A DNA stretch of 64,000 bases from Protostelium mycophagum (lineage: Eukaryota > Evosea > Variosea > Protosteliida > Protosteliaceae). The DNA is taken from positions 1-64,000 of the forward strand of contig KV920908.1 of assembly GCA_002081555.1 (NCBI GenBank), given 5' to 3'. A model generated the notes under the pieces. It worked only from the letters and a program-made list of their open reading frames with translations, was not told where the DNA came from and made no database searches. The first letter of the stretch is position 1; each line of letters starts with the position of its first letter. Positions 10,845 through 20,891 of this stretch are shown here, one piece after another. A program made the position numbers and the translations under genes.

Positions 10845-13800
10845 ATGAGAGTAGAACCAGATAATAAAAAATCAAAATTAGAACACACGGACAGCAAAGC
10901 CCCGAGCCGCTTCAAGATCTTTGGAACAGCAAGGAGACCCAGCCAGCTGGCTCCGGTCATGGACGAGGTATTCAAATCTCAAAACTCTGTTTTGGCGCGA
11001 AAACGTTCATACCCTTTTTGAAATTTCACTGAAATTTCCAGGAGGCGATAGCTTGGGGGTTTTATAGAGAAGAAGAAGACAAGCTGTGTCAACTTGTCTC
11101 TGTGTTTGATGACAGCGGCTTCACCTTTTGGCAGGCTGCTTCCCTCAATAAGCTCGACACAGTGAAGAATCTTCGAAGAAGTGTCGGGATCAACGGTGTA
11201 GATTCCGATTTACGTACAGGTGATGACGTCATCACGATGAGAAGTACAATGCGTCTGAGGGTGTACACGCGGCAAAGCCGAAATAAAAACAGCAGCTCTG
11301 TTGAGGCCTCAACATGCACTCGTCTACGGCGTTGTAGATCTGCAAAATAAAAATAAAACCTTTTGCTGAATCCTCATAGCGTTACACCACGCAGCGAAGA
11401 ACGGGGCTGACGAAGTGGCCGAATTCCTCGTTGTAGAAGGGATAAACGTCAACGCCGAAGACGCCGAAGGCCTGACAGTGAGTGAAATCTCATCGAAATT
11501 TCACTCGAAAATTCATGAGAAAAAACTCTGATGACGTGTCAGGCCATGGATTACGCTTGTACATCTGGACATCCAAAGTTAGCGTTAATGCTGGCTTCAC
11601 ATGGTGCACGTTTTGACCCAAATTCCAAAGCTGGGGGTAAAACCAAGGAGAATTCTAACCTGCCCAGCGAGTTCTGGGACAAGATACTGGTGCGTTTTTG
11701 AAATTCAAAAGTTTGATTTTGGCGGGAAAAAATTTCTCAGAGATTTAGGCGAATCAGATCGCGTTCAGTACAGGCAAAATGGAGATTGAGCAGAGTTCGT
11801 CTTTCCGGAGCTCCGACTTCTATTCGCCCCCTCCTGGCCTCACCATCAGCCAAGAGAAGATGCTCCTGGGCATCCCGTCTACACCCAGCCAAGAGAAGAT
11901 CCCGTCTACAACCAGCCAAGCGGAAATCCCTCCGTCTACAACTAGTCAAGGGAACATGGCAACGGCCCGAGAGAGATATGAGGCCCTCGAGACGAGCCAA
12001 AAATTCGACACATATAATGGCTCCGCGTATAAGCCCAACGAAAATAGATACACTTACCACCCTTTGGTTTCCCGACCCCTAAACACGGTACGTCTGACTT
12101 TTCTCGGATTTTTCCCAGATCTTTCTGTTCTATTTTTAGAATACTTTTTGTTGGTTTTAAAGACTATAAAAATAAAATAGAGATGACGAATGATGACGTC
12201 ACAGACCCCGTACATACCCAGCATGATGAGGTCCAATCCAGATTTTGAAAAAGAAAAGTTAGTGGACGAATTGAAGCCCAGGGTTAATGGCTCCATGTCT
12301 CCAGCTCTCTCGATTGACCCCAACAACGTGAGGGCTTACAAGTACGTTTTTATTTTAATTTTAATTTTAATTTATTTATTTTGTAACTAATTTTATTTTA
12401 TTTCTTATTTTATGTTATTCATTTTTTAACTATTTGAACAAATTAAAATAAAATCTGAAAAATGTAAAAAAGAAAACTTGTGTTTCATTTCGCGTTAATA
12501 ACCGTGACACAGCCCGGTAAGGGCCTCCACTGGGTCCTTCCTTCGGACTTCACCCCCCGCATCACCCACACCCCCACGTCCCATAATCAACTACGATATC
12601 TACAACTTGGAACCCTTACCATTATTTATTTGCAAAGCTCCAAAGCTATACCAAAACCTGGAAGAATTTCTGATAGTGATTTTTGACTGGGTGGGAGTAC
12701 AAGCCGTGGCTAAGTTTAGGGTATGTACTCGTTGTAGATGAGAAAATTACCGGAAAGTTCTGAGAAAGATTCAGGAAAATTCGAGCAAGAATTATTACGG
12801 TCAGATGTTGTCCGATTGGCTGAACTCATTTCTGCCCGCTTTGAAGGAAGTCATGGCAGAGGTGAAATTTCCTCGAAACTTCATCCACTGTTCCGTTCTC
12901 ATCGAAAATTCACTGAAATTTCGCTGAAATTTCTAGATCGCGTCACTGGAAGATGAAGAAGCCCGAAAAGCAAAGCCCATCTTCCAAAATGCAGGGATGG
13001 CTGTGGTCCAGTTACTGCGGGACTCTGACACTTTTGGAAAAGGAGACCCAGACACCCGTCTCGCGACAATGAAACTCCTCTCAGGTGAGGATTCTACACC
13101 GTTGTAGATCGTGTTCTTTCCTCAGAAACCCCGTCTACAACGAGGCTGATTCTTCAGGTCTGCAGAAGTACGTCAGAGTCACGCAACACACCGTCACGGA
13201 GATTCTTTTTGATCTGTTCCAAAAGGTGGACCGGATGTCATATGTCCACGCATTTCTACTGAGCGTTAAAGACAATACGAAAGAAGGGGGCGGTGACTGT
13301 GGGGTCCTCGTATACCACAGCATGGAGGTGAGTTTTATTTTTTGGATACTTGTTCTGCAGAATCGCAAAGACCGCAAAGAAGATCAGATGATCATTCAGT
13401 AACCTCTATATTGCACATGAGACATGCTGACCCGAGAAGATGGTCCATCTGCACCTAAAGACAAATGCGAGGGATCGAGGGACCTTCAGGCAAGCTCTGA
13501 AGCATTGTGCGGAGATCCAAGAATTTTGCCAGAAAATTCTGGAAGATCACATGACACCAGATGAACAAGCCAAAGCCACCAGGGTGAGTTGAAATTTCCC
13601 TGAAGTTTCTGTTCATGATTTGTTCTTGGAAATTTCGCTGAAAATTCACAGAGGGTCGGGAGTGTGATGAGACAGATTGTAGAGCCCTCCTCTATGCTGT
13701 CCCCGAGGGCCCAGGATGGGGGCAATGTATATACACGACAGGTAATGGTTTGTCTAATGCGGCATGCGGTGTTGTCATGATGTGATGTCTTTGACTCTGC

Positions 13801-14370
13801 ATCAAGGCTCGTCTCGCAGTTGAAGTAAAGATGAGGCTCTGCCTGCTGCAAAGCACATGTGGATGATGGGAGTAATGCTGAAGGAAAGACAGATTAAGAA
13901 TGCCATACTGCAACGGAAACTGAAACGACCTCATCCATTATTCCGCAACTTCATGACAACATTGTCCATGCTGTCCATACATTTCGAGGGGATCTCAAAA
14001 GACAGACTACCAGCGGACGAGATCAGATCCCTCGGAACAAAGGTCTTTGAAGAACTGCAGAATGCGATACCAGCGATTGCAGCGACACAAAACGAAAAAT
14101 GGGTGGACCCTGCCATGTCCAAAATGTTCAAATCGCTTGAAAATCTGTTTCGGTTTTCTTCGATACAGGTGATAAGATGGTCATGGTCATATCTTTGACA
14201 ATGTATTAAATACAACACAGGGAGAATTAGACGTGATGAGCCACCTACTACAGATACAATTGGACCCATTACGGCCGCCAGAGGCATTAGAGAATGCCAT
14301 GAGCCTGGTCGCGCTCGTTTTTGGACTATTATATAATTTGCTGCTGTATTCTGAGAAGAATAAATGTTGA
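10845..14370 (+). CDS. Ankyrin-repeat protein with long helical C-terminal part
   Basis: The first ATG at 10845 opens MRVEPDNKKSKLEHTDSK. Exons near 11042..11220, 11379..11480 and 11544..11690 carry ankyrin repeats, with typical blocks ALHHAAKNGADEVAEFLV and AMDYACTSGHPKLALMLA. The next exon from about 11746 holds a Ser/Thr/Gln-rich stretch with a repeated P-S-T-(T/P)-S-Q unit. Further exons at about 12205..12341, 12520..12720, 12777..12860, 12936..13084, 13159..13327 and 13464..13587 and later code helical sequence. The last exon ends with TGA at 14370. About 12 introns are seen. Ankyrin repeats imply protein binding. I cannot name the C-terminal domain. The join near 13740..13860 is not settled. 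Confidence 0.7.
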
Positions 14371-14453
14371 GTTTTTGAGCGATCCTCTATTCTACAAGAT
14401 TCGATCCCATCTGCGGTTATCTGTGGATTGTCCAAAAAATGTCTGGTCAGCTA

Positions 14454-14681
14454 TCATGATTCTGTCTCCATAGGGTCATCTGGACTACTGTCTGGAGGAC
14501 TCACAGGTGGTCCAACAGGTGCTGGTATTCCATGTGTTGTTCCTGTTGGGGTTCCATATGGATTCTGCCAGTCCAAGACGAAAGATAATACACGCTTGAC
14601 GGTATCTCTTTGTGAATTCTTCGGGTCATCATCGTCATTATCCCTTCTAATGGGTTTTCCTGGTATATATCCTTGAAGCAT
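14454..14681 (-). CDS. Small Pro-rich unrecognised protein or last exon
   Basis: The open frame starts at ATG 14681 (MLQGYIPGKPIRRDNDDDD) and ends at TGA 14454 after a Pro-rich tail (PVGPPVSPPDSSPDDPMETE). The frame stays open upstream to about 14723 without ATG, so a 5' exon is possible. No family is recognised. Confidence 0.4.
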   Translation of the reverse strand: MLQGYIPGKPIRRDNDDDDPKNSQRDTVKRVLSFVLDWQNPYGTPTGTTHGIPAPVGPPVSPPDSSPDDPMETES

Positions 14682-15267
14682 TGTGTATTTGTGTGTGATG
14701 GTGATGATCTCGTCGGTTGGCAAATTACGGTCAACTCCGCTCGGGCGTCACGTGTCAAATTGATAGGACAATGGGGCAATGAAGTTACTTACTGGGTTCA
14801 ACCCCAAGTTGCCCAGAATCTAATATTCTTTCATTAAAAATCGGGCATCACCGAGAGCCCAAAACACGCCACCACTGTGTTGGCGATTGAATAGAAGAAT
14901 TCAATTTTATCTTTAAGATGACAAGAAAAGGGTGTAAAAAGTGGTTCTCATCTATCTTCTGTGACTTCAACATTTGGTGTCTGCGGCAAACTCTGAGCCG
15001 TACAGCCCTCTGTCATGTGAACAACAAAGTGTTCTCTTCTGCTTTGAGGACTCAACAGATGTTTGAACTTCTTATAACAAGCTCAGCCAGCAGCTGCTGT
15101 TGCTCTTCAGCATTTATCTAGACATTTCCCAGCCACTGAAGGCTCAATTGAAGCTACAAATTCCCCAACCCAAAGGAATTATGACGACGTCGTCAGATCT
15201 GCCACTCATTTATTGAGCTCTGTTTTCAAACATTGTGAAAAGACAGGCACTGTCCATAACCTATATC
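14682..15267. other. Intergenic, no gene recognised
   Basis: A plus-strand frame at 14918..15121 is open but Cys/Ser-rich with no family signal and is not called. Nothing else is supported. Confidence 0.35.
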
Positions 15268-16741
15268 TCAATACGTCTCCACATTAATCTCGTCACCAGC
15301 CCTCACAACGCTCCAGCCCTTCACTCTGATGTGCAGATACTGCTGCAGCCCTTGCCTGGACCTGAAGTACTCCATCGACCTGGGCGCTCTTGATTGTGGC
15401 TTAGAGAGTGAATATGACGATTCTGGATCTTGGTGTACGAGGGAAAGAGGTCCGCAGATGACTCCCGTCTTCCCGGGCTGCGCCTGAACAATTCAATTGG
15501 GTGATATAACAAGCAGAGAGACAGACATACCTCGTGTATACCTGACATCTTATTCTGTATTAATGTTTGTGCAGTTCCAATCTTGGTGGGAAAGAAGAGG
15601 ACACCCCAAAGGCCGTCCATCCAGTTGTCTGAAGTCGCCTCTACAGCTAATCTCCCACCCTGTTTTTTGATGATTTTGAAAGGCAGTGTGGAGGGCAAAC
15701 ACATGGAGTAGTATTGATACACCTATTGCGGTAAGATAACGTGACACAATCACGTTAACAGATTGTTGCTGCAGTCCATTCAGGCTCCCCAAGAGAAATG
15801 GATCTTTGATACAAACCGAATAATAAGGTCGATGAAACTACTTTTCGTCTACATTCAAAGTGTGACAAAGACAGAACACAAAGTCTCATTCAAAGTGCGA
15901 CAAAGACACTTCACCTCGTTCACAAAGTGAGTCACCCTCGAGACATCCGGAAACTTCTCCTGGCCCGGATTCATCATTAACATATCCGAGAACTGGTCTC
16001 TAGACAAGGCCTCATAGCTCTGCATTGCGGTGCGCCTGTCGTCATCCTCCAAAAGGTAAAACTTAAACCAGGTCCAAATGAGCAGGTGTTCCATGAAATC
16101 ACTCGTGTCACCACCGTTATCGAAGATCTAAACGCGATCAGTCGCGGTTTGTTGACGAGAAGACGGTGAACAGCACTATAAAGTACTTGCTTGCTCCTGT
16201 ATAATTACCAAACAGACCTTCGCAATTCATGCGCGGTCATAATGTATTTCTGGTTTGGCCACACTGACCTTGTGGCAAAGCCACAACCAAATGTCCAAAC
16301 AAAGTTTTTGGAGGCAGATCTGCACCCTCTAGGTTATTTGAGGCTCTTTATGTCCCGCAAACGAAGAATAACCCAGGACATACAGCCGTGGGTCCTCACA
16401 TCTCAGCAATCCAGTGCCAAGTATGTTGCTCATCCCTGCGGCTTTGCCGCAATACCTCCTCAAGAGCTGCTCCTGCACAAAACAACATGGTCCACAAAAG
16501 TCTCTCGTCTTCACCTCGCGACACACACCGTACTCCCCGTCTCGATTTGGCTTGAAGGTTCCCTGATCTCGATCAGAAATAAAAATGGCATCATACAGAC
16601 CTTCTCCCCATTCCTTTGTGCTTCAGCCTTGGGCTTGTCTTCCATCTGTTTGACGTCTTTCTTTTCCTTCCTTTCCTTTTGTTTCGTATCTTTCTTTGAT
16701 TTCTGCTCGTCTTTACTCTTGTGCTTGGGATTCTTCACCAT
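15268..16741 (-). CDS. Unrecognised multi-exon protein with Lys-rich N-terminus
   Basis: The possible start at 16741 (MVKNPKHKSKDEQKSKKDTK) opens a Lys-rich segment, then a short exon (PNRDGEYGVCRE) and one starting EQLLRR. After an unresolved stretch (16130..16450) a secure chain follows. Its exons are 15927..16128 (DFMEHLLIWTWFKFYLLE, then DQFSDMLMMNPGQEKFPDV), about 15766..15831 (YYSVCIKDPFLLGSLNG), 15531..15728 (LAVEATSDNWMDGLWGVLFF) and 15268..15483 (LHIRVKGWSVVRAGDEINVE, then TGA). The last two join by a 47-bp intron (15484..15530) in phase 0. No family is recognised. The N-terminal piece may instead be the 3' part of the gene at 16735..17598. The intron at about 15832..15926 contains two copies of a 22-bp block (15852..15873 and 15888..15909). 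Confidence 0.55.
16271..16451. repeat. Two intronic hairpins of the GCGGC-TTT-GCCGC type
   Basis: TGTGGCAAAGCCACA (16271..16285) and TGCGGCTTTGCCGCA (16437..16451) are perfect or near-perfect short inverted repeats in a probable intron. They match the family seen in the kinase introns. Confidence 0.7.
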
Positions 16742-17598
16742 GATCTGCGGGTGTTAATAGATTCTCCACGGTTGATTCCTTTGGTTCTGCCGAGTTTGTT
16801 GTCTTTTTGCATGACAATCGGGAAATTCACGGAGCATAACCGAGAGTATGTCGTCCCGTCTCTTTGTACCACCCTCACCTCTTCCTCCTCACTCGAATTC
16901 GAGTCATTGATATCGTCATCGTCGTCCACAAAACCCGGTATAGACCTCAGCTCCCTCTCCTTGTCTTTGGGTAACTTCCCTTTCTTGAACGCCTGCTTTG
17001 TGTTGCTGAGCCACGTCTTAAAATAATTATCCGTCTTATACAGCCTCCCCGGCCGTGTTGTCCCTGTCTCCTTCAGCATCTCCCTCAGTCTGGACACGTT
17101 TTCCTCCCAGGGAACGGTGTGTTTTAACTGTTTGAAATCGAATCCGATATCTGACAGGTCGACCTCCCTGGTGGCAGAAAGATTTCCCAGATGACGTAAT
17201 CTGGCCTGGCTGTTGAGCCACTTCACCATCTCTTCGTCCGCAAATGGGTCCAATGCAGGAAAATTCGGGGAATTTCCCTTCCTCTTGCGGACACGTGACA
17301 GCATCTCGTCCCATTCCTCTTGTTCTCGGTTGGTCTTGCTTTTCGGACGCGTTGTAGATGGTGGAGATGTTACGGGGGTCTGGGCGGGTTTGGCCGTGGG
17401 TGTGGGTGGTTTGACCACGGGTGTAGACGGTTTGACCGGAGACAAGGGAGTCTGAACTGGCGAGGCCATCGGTTGAAGGCGCCGCAGTCGTTTAGACATG
17501 TTCTGTATGCCTTCTTTTGCTTCTTCTTCTTCTGCGACGCGTTGAGCGTTGAGCCTCTCCAACTCTTCGACCTTCCAAAATGAGAAGAGTTTCTTCAT
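16735..17598 (-). CDS. Glu/Lys-rich protein with Pro/Thr linker, unrecognised
   Basis: A long unbroken frame from ATG 17598 (MKKLFSFWKVEELERLNAQR) reads 287 aa to TGA 16735. It has an acidic helix (RVAEEEEAKEGIQNMSKRL), a linker of repeated (S/T)P and PPTPTAKPAQTP units, and a folded-looking part (DPFADEEMVKWLNSQARLRH; PWEENVSRLREMLKETG). It ends in an acidic run (VDDDDDINDSNSSEEEEV). The TGA overlaps the possible ATG of the next minus-strand gene at 16741. A GTGAAT donor and CGCAG acceptor would splice the two into one frame after YSRLCS. I cannot choose between overlapping neighbours and one gene. No family is recognised. Confidence 0.6.
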   Translation of the reverse strand: MKKLFSFWKVEELERLNAQRVAEEEEAKEGIQNMSKRLRRLQPMASPVQTPLSPVKPSTPVVKPPTPTAKPAQTPVTSPPSTTRPKSKTNREQEEWDEMLSRVRKRKGNSPNFPALDPFADEEMVKWLNSQARLRHLGNLSATREVDLSDIGFDFKQLKHTVPWEENVSRLREMLKETGTTRPGRLYKTDNYFKTWLSNTKQAFKKGKLPKDKERELRSIPGFVDDDDDINDSNSSEEEEVRVVQRDGTTYSRLCSVNFPIVMQKDNKLGRTKGINRGESINTRRSW

Positions 17599-17718
17599 GA
17601 TGAAACAATTTAATTGAATAAAGTGTGGATGGGACGTGTCTTTTTGAAAGTTGTGATATGTCTGGCGTGTCTGGGATTCTCCAGAGCTTATTTTTGAAGG
17701 TGCGCCTTATAAATGCCT

Positions 17719-18024
17719 TTAAATAATATTACACACCTGATCGAGAAGTGTTTCCCTCTTCATTTGTTGGTCTTTGATCTGCTCTCGCAAGCGCTGGACC
17801 TGTAGGAGATGAGATCTGTGATCGTTTGGTTTGGACACTCTTACCTCTCCCATTGCTTTCGAGATCTCGTTCTGGATATAATCTCTCAGCTCTGCATCGT
17901 TGGAATGGTTAGCTGTCAATCTCGGTTTCTTCGCCACGTGATCCCCATCACCATAAGATTTTGATGACCATTCCAGAGAAGGATTGAGTGCCTGTGTGTC
18001 CTCCATATATATCTCACAATCCAA
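17719..18024 (-). CDS. Short coiled-coil protein or first exons of the downstream gene
   Basis: ATG 18024 opens MDCEIYMEDTQALNPSLEW, with a possible nuclear signal (AKKPRL). Helical stretches follow (DYIQNEISKAMGE; QRLREQIKDQQMKRETLLDQ). GT sites within the frame may mark short introns whose lengths keep the frame open. A GTGTGT donor after LLDQ could splice into the Glu-rich helix of the gene at 16735..17598, making one coiled-coil protein. The stop at 17719 follows directly if it does not. No family is recognised. Confidence 0.45.
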   Translation of the reverse strand: MDCEIYMEDTQALNPSLEWSSKSYGDGDHVAKKPRLTANHSNDAELRDYIQNEISKAMGEVRVSKPNDHRSHLLQVQRLREQIKDQQMKRETLLDQVCNII

Positions 18025-18427
18025 TTAAGCAGCTGATTCCAATGAATCTAGTTGAGTACTGAAGAATAATAGCTCTACGCTCTGTTTTTCGCTATTATTA
18101 AGACCTTTATGTGCTGCGTGGCAGTGCTGGACGGGTGATGTGAACCCTTTACAACCGTGCTTGATGTTTAAATTTTCAATTTTCAAAAAAGGCTGATCAA
18201 AGCCGAAAGTGATCGAGAAGCTGTTGAACAGAAACCACAGCACATCTAATTTCACCAATCGCTAAAGTGTGGAAAACGAAGAAATGAGATCAAGATCATC
18301 CAAGTAATCATTATTAATACTACATCATTTATTCACGGAATATGTACAACTCTATTCGTCTGTATATGGGTGGGTGGTCCTTTACACGGCTGCTCTAGCT
18401 CATGAACTCAAAAAGGGCCTATGTCCT
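18025..18427. other. Intergenic, no gene recognised
   Basis: An open minus-strand frame (18025..18258) ends just before the downstream ATG and has no family signal. Nothing else is supported. Confidence 0.35.
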
Positions 18428-19230
18428 CTAACAGGCCTCTTTAACGAGTTGCCTAACATGAAGGGGAACCAAACCCTCTAAACCTCCCACGTCGTAGGTG
18501 GTGAGTGTGATGGAAGTGCCGTCCTCTGCTTGCTCGAGCTTCTCCTTTGGTGGTGCGGCCCAGAAACAGATACCGCGGCTGTCGCACAGATCTCTTAAAA
18601 GTGCTTGTCTCTGTGTGGGAGAGACATCAGCCTGGCAGACGGATGGAAAAACGGAGGCGGTGGATAAGATGGTGCCAAGTTGTTCTGCGGTGATGTTGGA
18701 AACACCGATGGCCTTGACCTTGCCAGTCTTGAAAAGGCGTTCCATGACCTTCCATGTGAGTAAGAGTGAGGCAGCGCGGGGATCGCGGCTTGATCTGAAA
18801 GACGATCAATACTTTGCGGAGGTCTAAAATGGGAACAAGATAAATCGGAGCGCGGAGATGGGATTCTGAATGATCCTTACCCTCCTGGAAGTGGCCAGTG
18901 CATTAGACACAGATCTACGTAATCCGTCTTAAGATTCTCTAGTGTGCGCTCAAGTCCAGCGGCGACACTCTCAGGTCGTGCTGGCATGGCCCAAATTCGG
19001 GTGGTAATAAAGAGCTCTTCTCTTGATACGCCTGATTGTTGAATTCCTTGACCGACTTCGACTTCATTGCCATGTATCCAAGCGGTGTCAATGTGTCTGT
19101 GACCTCTCTTGATAGCGGTGCAGGTGTAATGAGCGGCGTCGTCTCTGTAAATCTTCTGTGTGCTGACAATAAGTGAGGGCATATCATATCCCTTGGCCAG
19201 TGTCTTCTTCTGCTCTGTCAGCTGGGTCAT
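18428..19230 (-). CDS. Divergent aldo-keto reductase family protein, likely without normal catalysis
   Basis: Exons 18881..19230 and 18428..18794 join across an 86-bp intron to give 238 aa. Family marks are TCTAIKRGHRHIDTAW, GVSREELFITTRIW, LKTDYVDLCLMHWPLPGG and GKVKAIGVSNITAEQL. By family, AKRs reduce carbonyls with NADPH through an Asp-Tyr-Lys-His set. Here Asp (HIDTA) and His (LMHWP) remain. The Tyr position reads His (WIHGNE instead of Y-GNE) and the Lys position reads Arg (ITTRIW instead of TTK/TSK). The protein is also short, and the C-terminal cofactor-binding part typical of AKRs is not recognisable. It may be a pseudoenzyme or have changed chemistry. Confidence 0.8.
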
Positions 19231-19874
19231 CTCTGTCTTGCTTATTTGTATAGCTTGTGCACTTGCGGATGCCTGTTGATGGTTTGATCGATTTTTGTGT
19301 TGAGGTCGAAACCAAACGTTCTCGAGGAATGGCGCGAGGATGATACTTCATTACGAGGATTGACCCTTTATCAATTAAAATCTCGCGGTAACAACCGGGA
19401 CATTTAAGGTGGCCATTACACGGTTATATCCCCTTCGCCTTCCCCGGATCACTTCTCGGAACAACTCGCAGATCCGAGAAAATTATCCGGACGAAAACTG
19501 ACGGACTCCTACGCGGGACTTCCATGTCAGAAAATACACAAAAAAATCCATCATCAATTTAATCTCAGTTTTTATTTCTGGTAGAAAACCTGAACGGTTC
19601 CAACGAAATGTGCTAAAAATAGGTGTACAACATATTATCGATGTAGAACACAACTTGGGTGACATAACGCACTCCCGTCGACGAACATTTTTATCCACGT
19701 TTTCTTTGGATGTCAAATGGAATTTCACTTTGCCAGAACAACCCAGAAGAGGGAGGACATGGAGTGGATTTGTCCAGTTTCCGGGTTTCCTCCAGGGTCT
19801 CATTCCTCGGAACTCCGGGAGTTGCTGCAAAAAGAAAATCTGGATCTCAACGGGGAGGAGGTAATTTTATTGTT
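19231..19874. other. Intergenic, no gene recognised
   Basis: About 640 bp lie between the AKR start and the 3' end of the second peroxidase gene. Open frames occur on both strands but show no family. A CGCGGTAACAACCG word lies near 19384. Confidence 0.35.
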
Positions 19875-20692
19875 TTAGGCAAGGGCCGTTCTGATGAGCT
19901 TCCTAAAGAGAACAAATTCTGGGAGGGAAATAGGTACAAAACGTCGGGGCTTGTAAGAATCTGGCATTCTCTCCTGTCCAAAGATGGAGTTGACGTAATC
20001 CAAACGCACACCGGAGACTTCAGATCCAAACGTAAGCTGAAAGAGAGCAATCTGAGCAGCAACTATGTCCCTCTGCTCATCACCGTATACATGTGTGGGA
20101 TTGGTGGCCTTCACTTCTGTCAATCGGTGCTGGGAATGTGAGTCAAGTCTCCTTTTCTGTCTGAGCATCACCTTGTTGTGCTCGACCATCTGTCTCCAAG
20201 TGAGCATTTTGTTGTCACTCGACTCCTTCATCATTTGTTGTAAGAGGGTCTGATTAACAATGAGGTTGTTCCCCAAAGCAAGGTCATTGCGTGTGAGGGA
20301 AACGTCATGTTCAATGCTGTAAGCACATCAGTTCACTGGCCCATCATCATCGGCTCACAAGTTGTGTTGAGAGAGTATCTGAAAGTCAAGATTTGACGGA
20401 TTCTTCAGTGTAATATAGTCTGAGGTGATCTCAGCGGTGGCAAGAGCAAGACCAAAGTTAAATGTGGACTGGAATGTGGAGATGAGGCCCAATCTCGTCA
20501 AATTTCTCCCATCACGAGGAAGATACCCGTGATTGGCCAGCATGTTGAGGACTTGAATCTTTAGATTGTGAAGATCTTTGAAGGAGTCTCACCTGGGCAA
20601 GCGGATCGGAGGTCAGATGGGCCGGGAGGCTTGAAGTCATTGAGCGCCAAGCAAGAGGCAATGTACAGGATTGCGACCAGGAGAGTCTTCAT
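19875..20692 (-). CDS. Secreted heme-thiolate peroxidase, second Peroxidase_2 copy
   Basis: Exons 20593..20692, 20359..20551, 20172..20316 and 19875..20129 give 230 aa. The signal peptide is MKTLLVAILYIASCLA. The heme-ligand motif is SACPVLNMLANHGYLPRDGR, the distal motif IEHDVSLTRND, and a long block from GDEQRDIVAAQIALFQL is shared with the copy at 1562..2348. Intron 1 splits the Val codon right after ACP and is absent from the other copy. Intron 3 (20130..20171) is 42 bp and stop-free in frame, so an automatic caller would read through it. The matching intron of the other copy (40 bp) shows it is real. The two copies lie 18 kb apart in opposite orientation. Confidence 0.88.
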
Positions 20693-20891
20693 GTGGATTT
20701 TTGTTTTTGGCCAGACTGTCACAAGTCTTCACAGGAAGAATTATGACATTTCCGCGGGCATCAATTTTTCCGAATGGAAACGTCGATATATTTTTGCCAC
20801 AGACCAAAGGCTATGGAAGATGTACAAGAGGGGAAAGAAACATTCTAAAAATAGAATGCTAACAATTTTCACGATGAAGAGATTCTTAAAA

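Noticed and set aside
12738-12956. A plus-strand frame starting right after GTTGTAG
   Set aside because: Using it would need a 17-bp intron. The other frame (SKNYYGQMLSDWLNSF) joins in phase with its neighbours.
14918-15121. Cys/Ser-rich plus-strand frame
   Set aside because: No family, no splice context and poor codon use.
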